A stretch of 28,126 nt of DNA from Pavlovales sp. CCMP2436 (taxonomy: Eukaryota > Haptophyta > Pavlovophyceae > Pavlovales), in the NCBI GenBank assembly GCA_026770615.1, contig MU631340.1, forward strand, positions 208,498 through 236,623, given 5' to 3'. Position 1 is the stretch's first letter, and each line of letters opens with the position of its first letter. Positions 1 to 9,244 of the stretch are shown in pieces. Below the pieces are notes generated by a model. That model was given only the letters and a program-made list of their open reading frames with translations. It had not been told where the DNA came from and did not search any database. The position numbers were made by a program, and so were the translations under genes.

Positions 1-420
1 AGCGATGAATTTATGCACTTGCCCCTGCTCCAGTCTCTTGATCAGGACCACATCTTTGCCTACGCATGTGGCGATGCTGTGGAGCATGTTATAGTTCATC
101 CATGCTGCCTGATTTGGTCCGAAGTGAGGCGGCCCGTACTTTGCTTGCGCTTCGATTGGCCAAACGTTTCGGATTAGCCGGTGGTCTAGGTTGTTGCCCA
201 TAGGGTCACCTACGTTCTCCGGTCTGCGTAGATTCAACTGTTCCTGGATGTGTTGCGGGAGGCTGCGGGCATGTGTGATTGCCACATTTCGTAGTGCTAT
301 GGCTGCCTCCCAGCTAACCGCCTTCCCTGCGCTTCTCAGCACAGCGTAGGGGAGGCAGTTTCCATCACCTTGTATGCTTGCGTGTGTTAGGTTTACACTT
401 GCCAGAAGCGCTCTCAGGTT
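1..420 (-). pseudogene. OTU-like cysteine protease domain (start only) at the C terminus of the LINE
   Basis: OTU proteases cleave ubiquitin or related linkages. The minus-strand frame shows IQGDGNCLPYAVLRS at about 375-325. This is the OTU signature with Gly-Asp-Gly-Asn-Cys, the Cys being the candidate nucleophile, followed by an Ala-Leu-Arg helix (AIALRNVAITHAR) as in OTU proteins. Further on, WMNYNMLHSIATCVGKDVVL fits the next OTU block. The catalytic His block would lie beyond the left edge. The domain is in one frame with the sequence following the CPLC zinc motif (about 1080 onward), so it belongs to the retrotransposon protein. OTU domains are known in some retroelements; activity here cannot be judged. 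Confidence 0.65.
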
Positions 421-1043
421 GCCAGCCGGTTCGCTTGTCCGTAGATCTCCGGTGATTGTGACGGCTTCTTCCTCTTTAGGGGCTTTTTGTGCTCTGTTAG
501 CTTTTCTTCCTGCTGCCCGTGGGCCCGCTGGATTGGGTAGTGAGGTGTTAGTCCTAGCGTTAGGTACCCCGATAGTAATAACAACCCGGCCAGTGCCACC
601 CCTGGCTTTCTCTGGCGGTGGGCTGATCGGGCTTGCCTGGGTGACTATAAGCCCTTGCAGTAACACCTTTCTAACCTTGCTGTCTCTAATGACAAGCATG
701 TAGAAGTGTTGGCCGTGCTGTGCGGTGGGTTTATCTCCTGCCTTCATCTGCATTCGCAGCAGGGCAGTCCTCCGTTTGCAGTGCATTCTGAGGCTGCTTG
801 ATACCACCTCCTTCTGCAGCAGCCCGCGCTTGATCACTATGGGTCGGCCTTTATCGTCTTTCCAGCTGCCTCGTGCAGAGCTCGCTCTATCCTGGTCAAT
901 GATATCTTTAACCTTCTGGTCTATCTGTCCCGCATAGTAGTCCTCCCTCGCCATGACTGCTGAAGCGGCGGAGCGGGCTACGCCTTTAGAGATGTTGTCG
1001 TCGGTGGCCTCTTCCACTGCTGCAATCAGGGCCTGTATGAGTG

Positions 1044-1680
1044 CTACACGAATAGCAGCTGTCTCAGGGCATCCCGAAATAAATTGTCTCTGGAGTCCTC
1101 CCCTGGCCATCGCTCTCCTGCTGCCACACACAGAGGGCACTTCGTGCTCATCTTGGTGGACTTTCCTCCCATAATTGCCCTATATTGGCCAATTTCTGGG
1201 AACTCGGCTGCAATATCAGCATTGTACCGTATCGATCCCGATATGCATTGTAGCATGAAGTTCGGTAGTTGTTCCAGCCACGTGGATCGAGCCAGCATAT
1301 GTTCGGACTCATTCTCCCAGAGTGCGGCTGTTTTCACTTTAATGGCATATTTACCTTGCCTATTGGCCATGATCTCCTCGACCAACTGCCTCCTAATGCG
1401 CGCAGCAACACCTTTGCGGAGGTGCGACTCGTCGGCTCTTTGGATGTCCCCGGAGGGAGTCGTAACCATGTAGTTTCCCGGGGTGAGGGCTGGTTTTTTT
1501 AGATGTTGGCCATCCGTTTTCCCGTGTATAGTGACCTGTTTGGCATCCCAGTCGGCCATGGCATTGAGCATCACAAGGTCATCCATATGATGGTCTATTC
1601 CTTCCATTAGGGTTCTGATCTTGTTTATGGTCTGGGCTCTACAACATATGTGTTCGTGGTTTCGCACCATGATGGGTTAA
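1044..1680 (-). pseudogene. LINE C-terminal region with CPLC zinc motif, copy 1
   Basis: This open stretch follows the RNase H-like segment after a frame change near 1670. It includes LPNFMLQCISGSIRYN and then KCPLCVAAGERWPGED, followed after a one-base shift near 1085 by ISGCPETAAIRVAL. Cys-x2-Cys, a spacer and a downstream Cys form the nucleic-acid-binding zinc motif commonly found behind the RNase H or reverse transcriptase of LINEs. The same frame continues without a stop from about 1080 to the left edge and leads into the OTU-like domain. Confidence 0.6.
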
Positions 1681-2160
1681 TACGGACGTGTTGTTTCTCC
1701 ATTTCCTTGTCTAGGTCGTGCGCCGACGTGTGCTCGATTTTGCGGGTAAGATTGTTGCTCAGGGCCTGCTCGATGAGTGCTAGGGCTGTTGTCATGTGGG
1801 GATTTTGGTGGTAGGCGTGAGAACTCTCAGCGGTCATGCCGTGCGGTCTCCCGGTGCACTTGATGTCTGGGATAGTGTGATGGGCTTGCTTGACCCCATT
1901 TAGATGGTCCCATCCGATCTGGAGATTATCCTCCCCTTTTAGCCATTGTAGAGCAAGAGATAATCCGTTTATTTCTCCATTGGCTACATCCTGCTCACCG
2001 TCTAAGGTTCAATAGACGATGTGCACCTCTTCCGTTGGGGGTGCGTGAAGCGATTGGTATTCATATAGGCACATGCCCCAGAGACCGCCTGAGTACCATC
2101 TTCAAGAACCTTGTGTGATCCATCTACTGCTACCTGTACTTTTCCGAGGTGCATTACAAA
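1680..2160 (-). pseudogene. RNase H-like domain of the LINE, copy 1
   Basis: RNase H removes the RNA strand of the hybrid during retrotransposition. On the minus strand the frame from 2160 reads VQVAVDGSHKVLEDG followed by SGACAYM, the pattern of the first RNase H strand with its catalytic Asp. After a frameshift near 2005 it continues with NGEINGLSLALQWL (candidate catalytic Glu), LQIGWDHLNGVKQ (candidate second Asp) and IEHTSAHDLDKEME (candidate C-terminal His region). The order and spacing fit RNase H of non-LTR elements. The assignment rests on motif order read by eye. The domain is split over two frames and cannot be functional here. Confidence 0.6.
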
Positions 2161-2199
2161 TCGGCACATAAAGGGCATTTGTAATTGAATGACGCGCCT

Positions 2200-2833
2200 T
2201 CAGGAAGGCTTCTGTATATCTAACGACACACCGGAAACGCACGGGCCACTCGAGTTCACTTTAATGGCCTTGATCAGCATGACTAGAACTTCGTCACGGA
2301 TCTCATGGTTTAGGTTATCGAGCCGCTTCTTGGCCTTTTCTGTGAGGAGTTTGTCCAGCCGTTTGCATTTTTCTAGACCCGGCACCTGCGTTCCTTGGAG
2401 GATAGCTTGCTCCGCTGGTGACAGGTCAGTGATGTCCGCGTCTCGAGCTGTCATGCCGCGTGGGCTGCTGGGCACATACCAGCACATCTCCCATTCTGCA
2501 TTCAGCCAGGGCCTTCCAGCGTGGCTTATTGCAGTGTATCTGCATTTCGGGGTAGAAGTCCAGAAGTAGGTCCGATCCAAGGTCAGCGTAGTTCTCAGCT
2601 ACAATCCATGGTACTCCCCCTATTAGGTGTCTTTGGGTGGCCTGCATTCCTCTGCGTACCACCGGTGGTGTCCACTTCTTTTCCCCGCGCATGTGTTTTT
2701 TCCATAGGTCGGCAGTGATTTCTTCTGCGTGACCTACTGTGTTCAGTTGGCGGAGCAGGGTTGCTGCCTTGATCCCACCTTCGATTGCCTCGGGATCCTC
2801 AATACCGCATCCTTTTTCTCTGGGGGGGGCCAC
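2200..2833 (-). pseudogene. LINE connection region between reverse transcriptase and RNase H, copy 1
   Basis: Two overlapping open stretches in different frames (2833-2426 and 2580-2200) cover the region after the reverse transcriptase. The coding path changes frame near 2550 and meets an in-frame TGA at 2200-2202, after which the same frame runs straight into the RNase H-like segment. The encoded sequence is helical and charged (for example KAKKRLDNLNHEIRDEVL) and typical of LINE thumb/connection regions. It has no independent recognisable domain. Confidence 0.55.
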
Positions 2834-4448
2834 AGAGAGCTATGCGGTTTACATTGTTATTGATCCATGCGCTCTCTTTGATGGGTTCAGTTATCGCAGT
2901 TCTCATGGCCCTGAGGTCAGCCTTTTTGAATTCCGTAGCTGCCATGGTATATGGAGGTATGGATGAGATATCTTGCTGGCATAAGGTAGCTGCATAGATG
3001 GTGTGGCAGTGTGGCTTTCCCGCTGCTATCCTAATTTTATAGGATGCTTTTTTTACGCGCTGCACGGTGGCTACAGCTTGGGTTTCCCATCTGAGGCTCG
3101 GGGTAAGTATATGGCCCAAATACTTGGCTGGGTCACTTGCCACAATTGATGGCAGCTTAATTTGCTCTTCCAGGGTTTCATGAGGCCCTGAGACACTAGT
3201 AGGTGTTGTGGGGCCTCCTTTAGTAGGAATGTATACATGTTTGCATTTGGGGGCACTCAGTTCCATCCCATACGCAGCTAGGAAAGTGTGCGTGTGGGTG
3301 AGAAGTTTCTGGGCATCAGGGGCGTTTCTTGCTACTAGGGCAAGGTCATCCATGAATGCCTGGATTGCAAGTCGTGAGGTACCGCCTGTGTGCTGTGGCG
3401 GTTTGCTTAATTTCGGCTGCTAAGGCTTGATTTGATAGCCGCCTTGAAGCTGGTATCCACCCAGTGGATAAGCATATTCATGAACAGACAGAAAGTGATC
3501 GGGCTAAGGGGGCAGCCTTGTTTGCAGCCACGTTTAGTGTAAATCTTCCGGGCCGTGTGCCCGTCCGGGGTGCGTGCTGACGCTCCCTGGCAGGTCTGAA
3601 GGAGGCATACCTGTCTAATTAATTCATGAGGGAAACCGTGAATTGCAAGCGCTTCTAGGAAAGCTTCTCTCGGGGCTGTATCATACGCTTTAGCTATATC
3701 TGTAAGGATTATGTGGAGCTCAAAATTTGCTGCGTGTGCGTGTGCCATTGTGTTCGTTAGCGCCACAATGTGATCTCCTGCTCTGCCTTCCTTCCGGGAT
3801 GCCGCTTAGGCTTGGCTCATCAGGCCTAACTCGTCTGAGATTCTTTGGATTTTGTATGCAACGTGTGATGCAGGGATTTTGTAGAGGATACACTGCAGTG
3901 AGAGCGGTCTGTAGCTGTTCAACAATGCCGGGTCACCACTTTCCTTGTAGAGATATACTACTTCAGACGTTCTAAGGGTGTTGGGAAGGGTTTTTGCATT
4001 TAGAATGGCTTTAGACAAGTTCGTGAGAAAAATTAGCATTGGTTTTTTGTTAGACGCATCAGCCACTTTAGCAATCTTGTCGTCTTTAAGTAGGAAGAGT
4101 TTGAGTATCCCATATTGCAGTCCGTCTAGGCCTGGACCACTGCTCAGCTTATTTTCCCAATGATTCTCTGCCTGTCTGCAGGAGTTTGCAGGGCTGTAAT
4201 TTCGGCATATAGATTATCACTCCACTTTGCCCGTTTCGCAGTCCACATGTCGCTGTCCTGCCACGAGTTTGCAGGGCTGTAATTTCGGCATATAGATTAT
4301 CACTCCACTTTGCCCGTTTCGCAGTCCACATGTCGCTGTCCTGCCACGGCATATGTTGGGGTAGCACTTTTGGTGGTGTACCCAAGGCTTTAAAAGTATG
4401 GCTTTCGTACATTGCTGATGCGTCCAGGTTTAGTTGCCACGTGACCAT
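2799..4448 (-). pseudogene. LINE reverse transcriptase domain, copy 1
   Basis: Reverse transcriptase copies element RNA into DNA at the target site. Visible blocks in order are GPGLDGLQYGILKLF (near 4130), YRPLSLQCILYK (near 3900), a broken form of the block that is usually GFRKGRS (near 3800), TDIAKAYD with the first catalytic Asp (near 3700), KRGCKQGCPLSPITF (near 3520) and the active-site FMDD followed by LALVA (near 3350). These are standard non-LTR reverse transcriptase blocks. The frame is broken by an 83-bp duplication (4182-4347), an in-frame TAA (3803-3805), a shift near 3410 and a shift in the seven-G run near 2825. All the catalytic Asp residues can still be seen, so decay is recent to moderate. 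Confidence 0.88.
4182..4347. repeat. Perfect 83-bp tandem duplication
   Basis: Bases 4182-4264 are repeated exactly at 4265-4347. The unit length is not a multiple of three, so the duplication shifts the reverse transcriptase frame just upstream of its first blocks. The perfect identity implies a recent event or an assembly artefact. Confidence 0.95.
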
Positions 4449-4928
4449 CTGTATCAGTAGCCAGCATAGTGAGTCCTTGCTTAGGTCCGCTGCCAGGGAT
4501 TAGGATTTTGCGTGCTTGCTCCGTTCCTTTGCGAAACATTTCATTACGGAGGAGTTTTTGCTTTTCTTTGAGTGCTTCTGCTCCGGCTTTCCTCTGGTTT
4601 TCAAGGAGTAGGCCATTGTGCTTTAAGTGCTGGATTCGGGTGTCACTGATCCATTTGTCTAAGCTCTCCTGGTCTGCCATCCATGGGCGATCAAGGGTTG
4701 GTGGCCTGGTCGTTTCATTTACTTCAGAATTGATCCGAATTGCTTTTACCCCAATTTCTTGCATAGAGAGTACGTAGACCTTTAATACTTTGCGCTGCGG
4801 CTTGTAATCTGAGTTGGACGGGATGCTGGTTGGGACAGTGGCTCATCGAGCCCTATTCAGAAACAAACCTGCCTTGTGTGCTCGACGTGCCCAAACCGAT
4901 GCTCGTTTGTCTTTTTTATCTTTCGCAC

Positions 4929-5668
4929 TTACTGCCTTTCGAACCAGCATACCAACCGGTGCCTTTTTGTGTTTTGGGCATTTGACGTAAGGGCCCTGTG
5001 CATTCTGGTTACGCATAATTTTCGTATGTCCGCCAGGGCCTCGTCTAAATTTGTCTGGCGTGCTTCCTTTTCTTCATCACTAGAGGTGCTTGTGATGAGC
5101 TTGTCGATGAAAGCGTTTCTAATGTTTGGTTTCATTTCGTTAATCCATTTGATCGCTTGTTCCTGGGCCACTGATCTCTGCCCATTTCGGAGTTCTCTGC
5201 TAGCGTAGTATCGTGGTCTTGACATGTGAGCAGTGGTTCTTAGGGTAGGTCTACACACTCCTCCTCCCAGCCGAGCCAGGGGAATGTCCCCAAATACCCA
5301 GTAGTGGAAGCTGCTGTCTCCATTGCCCGTTTTGTTGTGAACACAAATTTCATCTTCGATCGGGTGAGAGTGCCTTACATGTTCTGCAATATTCGAGTTG
5401 CTGAAGAATCTAGATAGTATCTTCTGGCACCCTTTCTTGTCGTGGGTGTAAAGTACTTCTTTGTCTACAGTGGGGTTTTGTGCCACGAGGGAGTTTACCT
5501 TGTCCATCGCCTCTTTAAAGTCCCATCCAAATGTATGGTTTGGTGCTGACTTTGTCTTGTCTACATATGTCACTTCATCTCTGGTGTATACACCATTACC
5601 ATCTCCTGCTGCAATGCGTACGATGCCTGCTCTGTTAAAGTTCACAATTGGGTCTTTCAATTGGAGAT
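4929..5668 (-). pseudogene. LINE endonuclease-like region and linker, copy 1
   Basis: This is the upstream end of the LINE coding sequence. It matches the fragment at 23330-24440 closely at protein level: both contain RAGIVRIAAGDGNGVY, GCQKILSRFFSNSN and, further on, WV(F/Y)(G/A)DIPL. In position and pattern it resembles the C-terminal half of the apurinic-type endonuclease of LINEs, with a degenerate Ser-x-His near the end (SSFHYWV) in place of the usual SDH. I infer that assignment from the position before the reverse transcriptase and from weak motif likeness; the catalytic residues of the N-terminal half are absent. The open frame continues upstream to about 5999 through GC-rich DNA, but that part is unlike the second copy and is probably fortuitous. 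The frame stops at 4929 and the linker continues in another frame (4764-4390). Confidence 0.6.
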
Positions 5669-5669
5669 G

Positions 5670-6279
5670 AGAGGGCAGAAAAGAAAAAGACGCAGGTGGG
5701 GGCAACCACACCCGCGGGGAAAAAACGGCAGCGAACGCCCACCCCCCCGCCGCCCGCGCGGACAACGCCGCACTACGCCTACCCGCTACCCGCGGTACCT
5801 CTCCAGGCCATACGAGCAGAGCCACACAAGCGCTTGTCCGGTACTGATCGCGTCGACTGTGTCGACGCGCCCGGTCCGCCAACCCCGCTGCGGCAAGTGC
5901 GCGCTGAAGAACGACGAACGAGCGAGGCCGCTCGAAGTCTCTGAAGTTAATACAACTTATCGGCCTCGAAGTCGCGCTGGCACACGCGTGTATAGGCATC
6001 GGCAGCCGGCCACGATTGCGGGAATTTGCGGTAGTATAAGTTCGAATAGCCGCCGGGGCACGCCATCAGGTCACCGAAGTCCTTGTCAGGGCAGGGGTAA
6101 GAGGGGGGTGGTGTAAGGCAATATCTATGTATCTATGTATAAAGCCGCCACTGCCTTCTGGTTCAAGCTGCAGTTCTGCAGCAGCATCTGCCGCACCCTG
6201 TTATATAGGTCAGCGACGGGTGTTACATTGGGCCAAGGACATTGCAAATAAAATAAGCCATCACCTTGTCGCGGTCAAT
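5670..6279. other. Intergenic stretch without a supported gene
   Basis: The stretch is GC-rich at 5700-6110 with overlapping open frames on both strands, none resembling a protein. A perfect 7-bp hairpin with a 2-nt loop lies at 6167-6182. The right end is the likely 3' flank of the minus-strand gene ending at 6280. Confidence 0.5.
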
Positions 6280-7068
6280 TTACGTGATGTCATCCGTGGC
6301 GCAGTTGAGTGAAGTGCAGGGGAGGCAGGCGTTCGTGCCACAGTTCACCCATTTGGGGCCGATGGTCTGCACGCTGCCCGCGCCCTTCTCGACAGTGTAG
6401 GAGATGAAGTAGATGTTGCCCTCCGACTCGGGGCCCATGATGATCTGCTGCATGACAGCCTTGTTTTGGCCGCCGACGATGTCAAGGAAGCCCATGTCGT
6501 CATCGTCAGAGGGGTGATCGTATTCGAGCAAGTTGAGACGCGTACGGCCAACCTATATATTTTTTTATAATTATAACAATTATTATTATTGTATAATAAT
6601 AATGATATCAATAAATCAATTATTATTATTATTTACGAAGGAGATTGGCGCGAGGTTGTAGATCGATTGGTCGGCATCAAGCGACTGGAATTTGGCCGCC
6701 GGGTTCGTCGACACCACCTTGCGGCCGCCAACCATCACGATGAGGTCGTCAGCCCCCGAAAATTTGTCGTTGATCACGTTGAGCGCCTTGAGCGCGGCCG
6801 ACCCGACAGCGCCTCCGGTACCTGCTGCAGTGGCAATCATCGCGAAGGTGACGGGTGCTGCCACACCACCCGAGGCCACCGTTCCGGCAGTAGCCACTGC
6901 CACCTGTGCGACTGTTGCGACAGCGCCGCCGAACGCCGCGAAGGCCGCCATAGCAGAGCTGTCCATGCCGGAGGCGGGCTTGTGGCAGCGGATCTCGGTG
7001 ATGGTGAGGCGGTCAATCGTCGGGAGGGTATTGGTCGGGCAGCCGCCGCAGCACTTGACCTCTCCCAT
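6280..7068 (-). CDS. Unrecognised protein with Gly/Ala hydrophobic segment and possible C2-like fold, two exons
   Basis: I join exon 1 (7068-6637) to exon 2 (6552-6280) across an 84-bp intron (6553-6636), donor GTAAAT and acceptor ATATATAG, phase 0, giving about 234 residues. The N terminus has a cysteine cluster (KCCGGCP) and a strand-like LTITEIRCHKP. Residues about 38-95 are a Gly/Ala/Val-rich hydrophobic stretch that could insert in or cross a membrane. Then come DDLIVMVGGRKVV, LNLLEYDHPSDDDDMGFLDI and a Cys-rich tail (CGTNACLPCTSLNC). The pattern of a short strand, DDLIVMV, and an acidic DDDDMG loop recalls C2-like beta-sandwich domains; that is inference only. An in-frame TGA lies directly before the start ATG and belongs to the upstream gene in the same frame, so the two may be one locus. 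I do not recognise the family. Confidence 0.6.
6553..6636 (-). other. AT-rich 84-bp intron with AAT/ATT triplets
   Basis: This phase-0 GT-AG intron consists almost entirely of A and T. A short AAT run starts immediately after the donor. Removing it joins two coding exons in a single frame. Confidence 0.7.
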
Positions 7069-7657
7069 TCACGGGTAAATTTTGTCGTCGATGCCCCAGG
7101 CCGGCTTACCAATTCCCTTCGGCGACTCATTGGTGTTTGGCACAAGTCGGCCAGCCCAAATCGCAGGAAAACATCCACTGGGCGAGGGCCAAGGGAAGGG
7201 GCGGAGGGGAGGGAGAGAGGGGGGAATCAGCGGTGCGGGCAGTGCGTGTAAGTAAGTTTCTAGTATGGGGCAGCGGGAGCATGCAGCGGGCCTGGGCTCA
7301 CACCAAGTTCTTCTCCGAATCCTTTTCGTCATCGTACGGACTCCAAACATTGCCGGTTTTGTCTCCTCCAATGAGGTGCGTGTAGGGGCTGCTGCAGACC
7401 TCCGTATAGGTGCACAGGCGCTGGCCGTGCGACTCGCGGATAGCCTTGGCGCCAGCCCAGTTCTTGGTGACGGAGCGGTAGGCAGACTGTGGGTACCAGC
7501 TCGAGGGTCCGGACACGGCGCAGGCTTCTGAGCCCAGAGCGTTCGTCCAGCGAACGCGAGGGGGCTCGGAGGTTGACACCGTGCTGACCGCGATATATGC
7601 CAGCACAGCCGTGACCGCGAGCACGCTGAGGCCGACGAGACGCGACTTCGTAGCCAT
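7069..7657 (-). CDS. Unrecognised protein with N-terminal membrane anchor or signal, two exons
   Basis: Exon 1 (7657-7302) and exon 2 (7177-7069) are joined across a 124-bp intron (7178-7301) with donor GTGAGC and acceptor CGCCCAG, phase 2, giving 154 residues. The N terminus is MATKSR followed by a hydrophobic stretch (LVGLSVLAVTAVLAYIAV), a signal anchor or signal peptide, so the rest should lie in the secretory lumen or outside the cell. The mature part has several cysteines (EACAVSG, LCTYTEVCSS, GCFP) and Trp/Tyr-rich segments. No family is recognised. The stop TGA is directly followed, in the same frame, by the ATG of the next gene. A larger fused protein with one nonsense change or readthrough is therefore possible. 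Confidence 0.6.
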
Positions 7658-7927
7658 CTGAGCAAGTGGGGATGTCGGGGAAGGTGGGAAGATGTGAGCG
7701 CTCGAAGAAGCTGGGAGCGTGTGCGTCGCGCGCCCTGTCTGCTGCCACAGCAGCGCAGACTTTGCTCGTGCGTGTGCTGTTCACGTTTTCTGTTCGCAGC
7801 TGTTCGCAATTCAATTAATAGGCGTTAGACAGAAGCAATTGAGAAGTGAACAGTTGCTTTGACCAATTTAGAGCTTCCCGGTATTGTTTTCATACGGTTT
7901 TTGCTTTATCAAAATTTTTGGTTCTTT

Positions 7928-8010
7928 GCTCCCGTCAAAAGAATTATTAAGAATTTGCTTAAACAAAAACTTTTCGTCATTCGCTCCCGCCAAAAGAATT
8001 ATTAAGAATT
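7928..8010. repeat. Two 28-bp direct repeats, one overlapping a stop codon
   Basis: Bases 7928-7955 and 7983-8010 differ at one position. Both are GCTCCCG(T/C)C followed by an AT-rich tail ending in AAGAATT. The second copy overlaps the last codons and stop of the minus-strand SGNH hydrolase. The rest of 7658-8001 holds AT-rich flank and the upstream region of the gene starting at 7657. Confidence 0.9.
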
Positions 8011-8850
8011 CTTGGAGCGCGACGGGAGCAGGAGCTGAGGTGCGGCGAGCACGTCGCAAGGGAAGTGCTCGAGCAGCGCCGCCGGCGCCGCGAGGCTGGC
8101 CTCGAGCGCGGCCGAGAGCAGCCGGAAGAGGGCCTCATGCCCGAAGGCTGAGAGGTGGAGGCCGTCGCTCAGTAGCTCGGTGAAGCTCACCGCAGGGGTA
8201 GCCATCGCGGAGAATAGATCAACCAGATTGCAGCCGGTCGACTCTGCCGCGCGCTCAGCTAGGCGAGCGTATTCACGATTGAGTGGCAAGGAACGTCCTC
8301 CGCCGTCACACCCCCAATTCGCTCGACAGAAGGCGTCCCACACAGGGCCGTCTACCATCGGCGGCGTGATGACAAAAACTTGAGCAGCCGGGAAGGCGGT
8401 GCGAAGAGCGAGGCAGATCGCAATCATGTTGGCCAGGAACTCCTCAGGCGGAACGTGCTGGAAGCCGCCCTCGACGGTGGCGTCATTCGAGCCAAGCATG
8501 AGGGTGACAGCGGTTGTGCGCGCGCACGGGCACTCCAAGCGCCGCAGCACATCAGGCAGGATATCTCGGACGATGCGCGTTGTGTACCCGCTGAAGCCCC
8601 GGTTGACCACGTCAGCCTTGCGCGAGTACAGCCACCCCAGCCTGGCTACCCAGCCGTCGGGCTGGGAGCCGTACTCTGTGATGCTGTCGCCCACGCAGAC
8701 AATCCGGGAGGGCGCCGTGGCCCACACCGCCCCGCTGCGCTCCACGACGAGCGACGAGCAGGACCGCCGCCACCGCCACGCGCACCCCAGGCCGAGCGCC
8801 AGGGCGGTGGCCGCCGCGAGTGCAAACGGCGCGCGGTCGCCCATAGACAT
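8002..8850 (-). CDS. SGNH/GDSL-family hydrolase (esterase)
   Basis: This single-exon gene of 282 residues encodes a serine esterase/lipase of the SGNH superfamily. All four blocks are visible: GDSITEYG with nucleophile Ser56, NRGFSGY with the oxyanion Gly85, GSND (residues 120-123), and DGLHLSAFGH with catalytic Asp229 and His232. Block spacing and total length resemble IAH1-type isoamyl-acetate esterases, but the substrate is unknown. Residues about 8-24 are hydrophobic (ALAAATALALGLGCAW) and followed by WRWRRS, an N-terminal anchor that would place the enzyme at a membrane facing the lumen or cell exterior. A second Met three codons in is an equally possible start. The neighbour at 9245 is divergent. 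Confidence 0.9.
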   Translation of the reverse strand: MSMGDRAPFALAAATALALGLGCAWRWRRSCSSLVVERSGAVWATAPSRIVCVGDSITEYGSQPDGWVARLGWLYSRKADVVNRGFSGYTTRIVRDILPDVLRRLECPCARTTAVTLMLGSNDATVEGGFQHVPPEEFLANMIAICLALRTAFPAAQVFVITPPMVDGPVWDAFCRANWGCDGGGRSLPLNREYARLAERAAESTGCNLVDLFSAMATPAVSFTELLSDGLHLSAFGHEALFRLLSAALEASLAAPAALLEHFPCDVLAAPQLLLPSRSKNS

Positions 8851-9244
8851 CGAGGCTGCGTGCGCGGGGCGCAGTGGGAGGGCTGAGCACGCGTGCAGCC
8901 TGTTTAAAAAAAATCAAAAAAAATCGGCTCATCGAGCGGCTCTTTGTCATATACAACATGGGGGGGTTTGCCTTTGACAGAGCAGTTGTCGGCGGCGCGA
9001 GACCTTGCAGGCCGGGCGAACGGACGCGTACATGACTGCAGCACCGGGAGGGCACCGGCGGCTGCGCCCATCGCCTTCTCCAGACCTGCAATGGGCGAGA
9101 ACGCGGCCGCCGGCCACGAATCGGGAGCGCGGAGAGAGGTCATCGACTTCGTAGATCGCGATTATATCGCCCTAGGATGTTGACATCAGCACACATACAG
9201 TATCGCCCAGTTAGTTAAAACTTCTAGAAAAACTGTATATCAGC
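8851..9244. promoter_or_regulatory. Divergent intergenic region between the SGNH esterase and JmjC genes
   Basis: These 394 bp must carry the upstream sequences of both divergent genes. A GTTAGTTA tract at 9210-9217 lies 28 bp before the ATG at 9245. A/T-rich runs occur near 8900 and 9220. No core promoter can be named with confidence. Confidence 0.4.

Larger units (their letters stand above)
1..5668 (-). mobile_element. Non-LTR retrotransposon (LINE), 5'-truncated and decayed, copy 1
   Basis: The minus strand carries one long, broken retrotransposon reading frame. In coding order it shows the rear of an endonuclease-like domain (about 5665-5250), a linker, a reverse transcriptase (about 4250-2900), an RNase H-like segment (about 2150-1690), a CPLC zinc motif (about 1139) and the start of an OTU-like cysteine protease domain (about 400 to the left edge). 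The coding frame changes many times, for example near 2825 (a run of seven G), 2550, 2005, 1670 and 1085. In-frame stops lie at about 3803 and 2200, so this copy is dead. The 5' end near 5668 falls inside the endonuclease, as expected from incomplete reverse transcription. A second fragment of the same family lies at about 23330-24820. The 3' end is outside the window. Confidence 0.85.

Noticed and set aside
5670..5999. N-terminal extension of the LINE frame through GC-rich sequence
   Set aside because: It has no counterpart in LINE copy 2, is Ala/Arg-rich, and coincides with open frames on the opposite strand, as expected by chance in GC-rich DNA.
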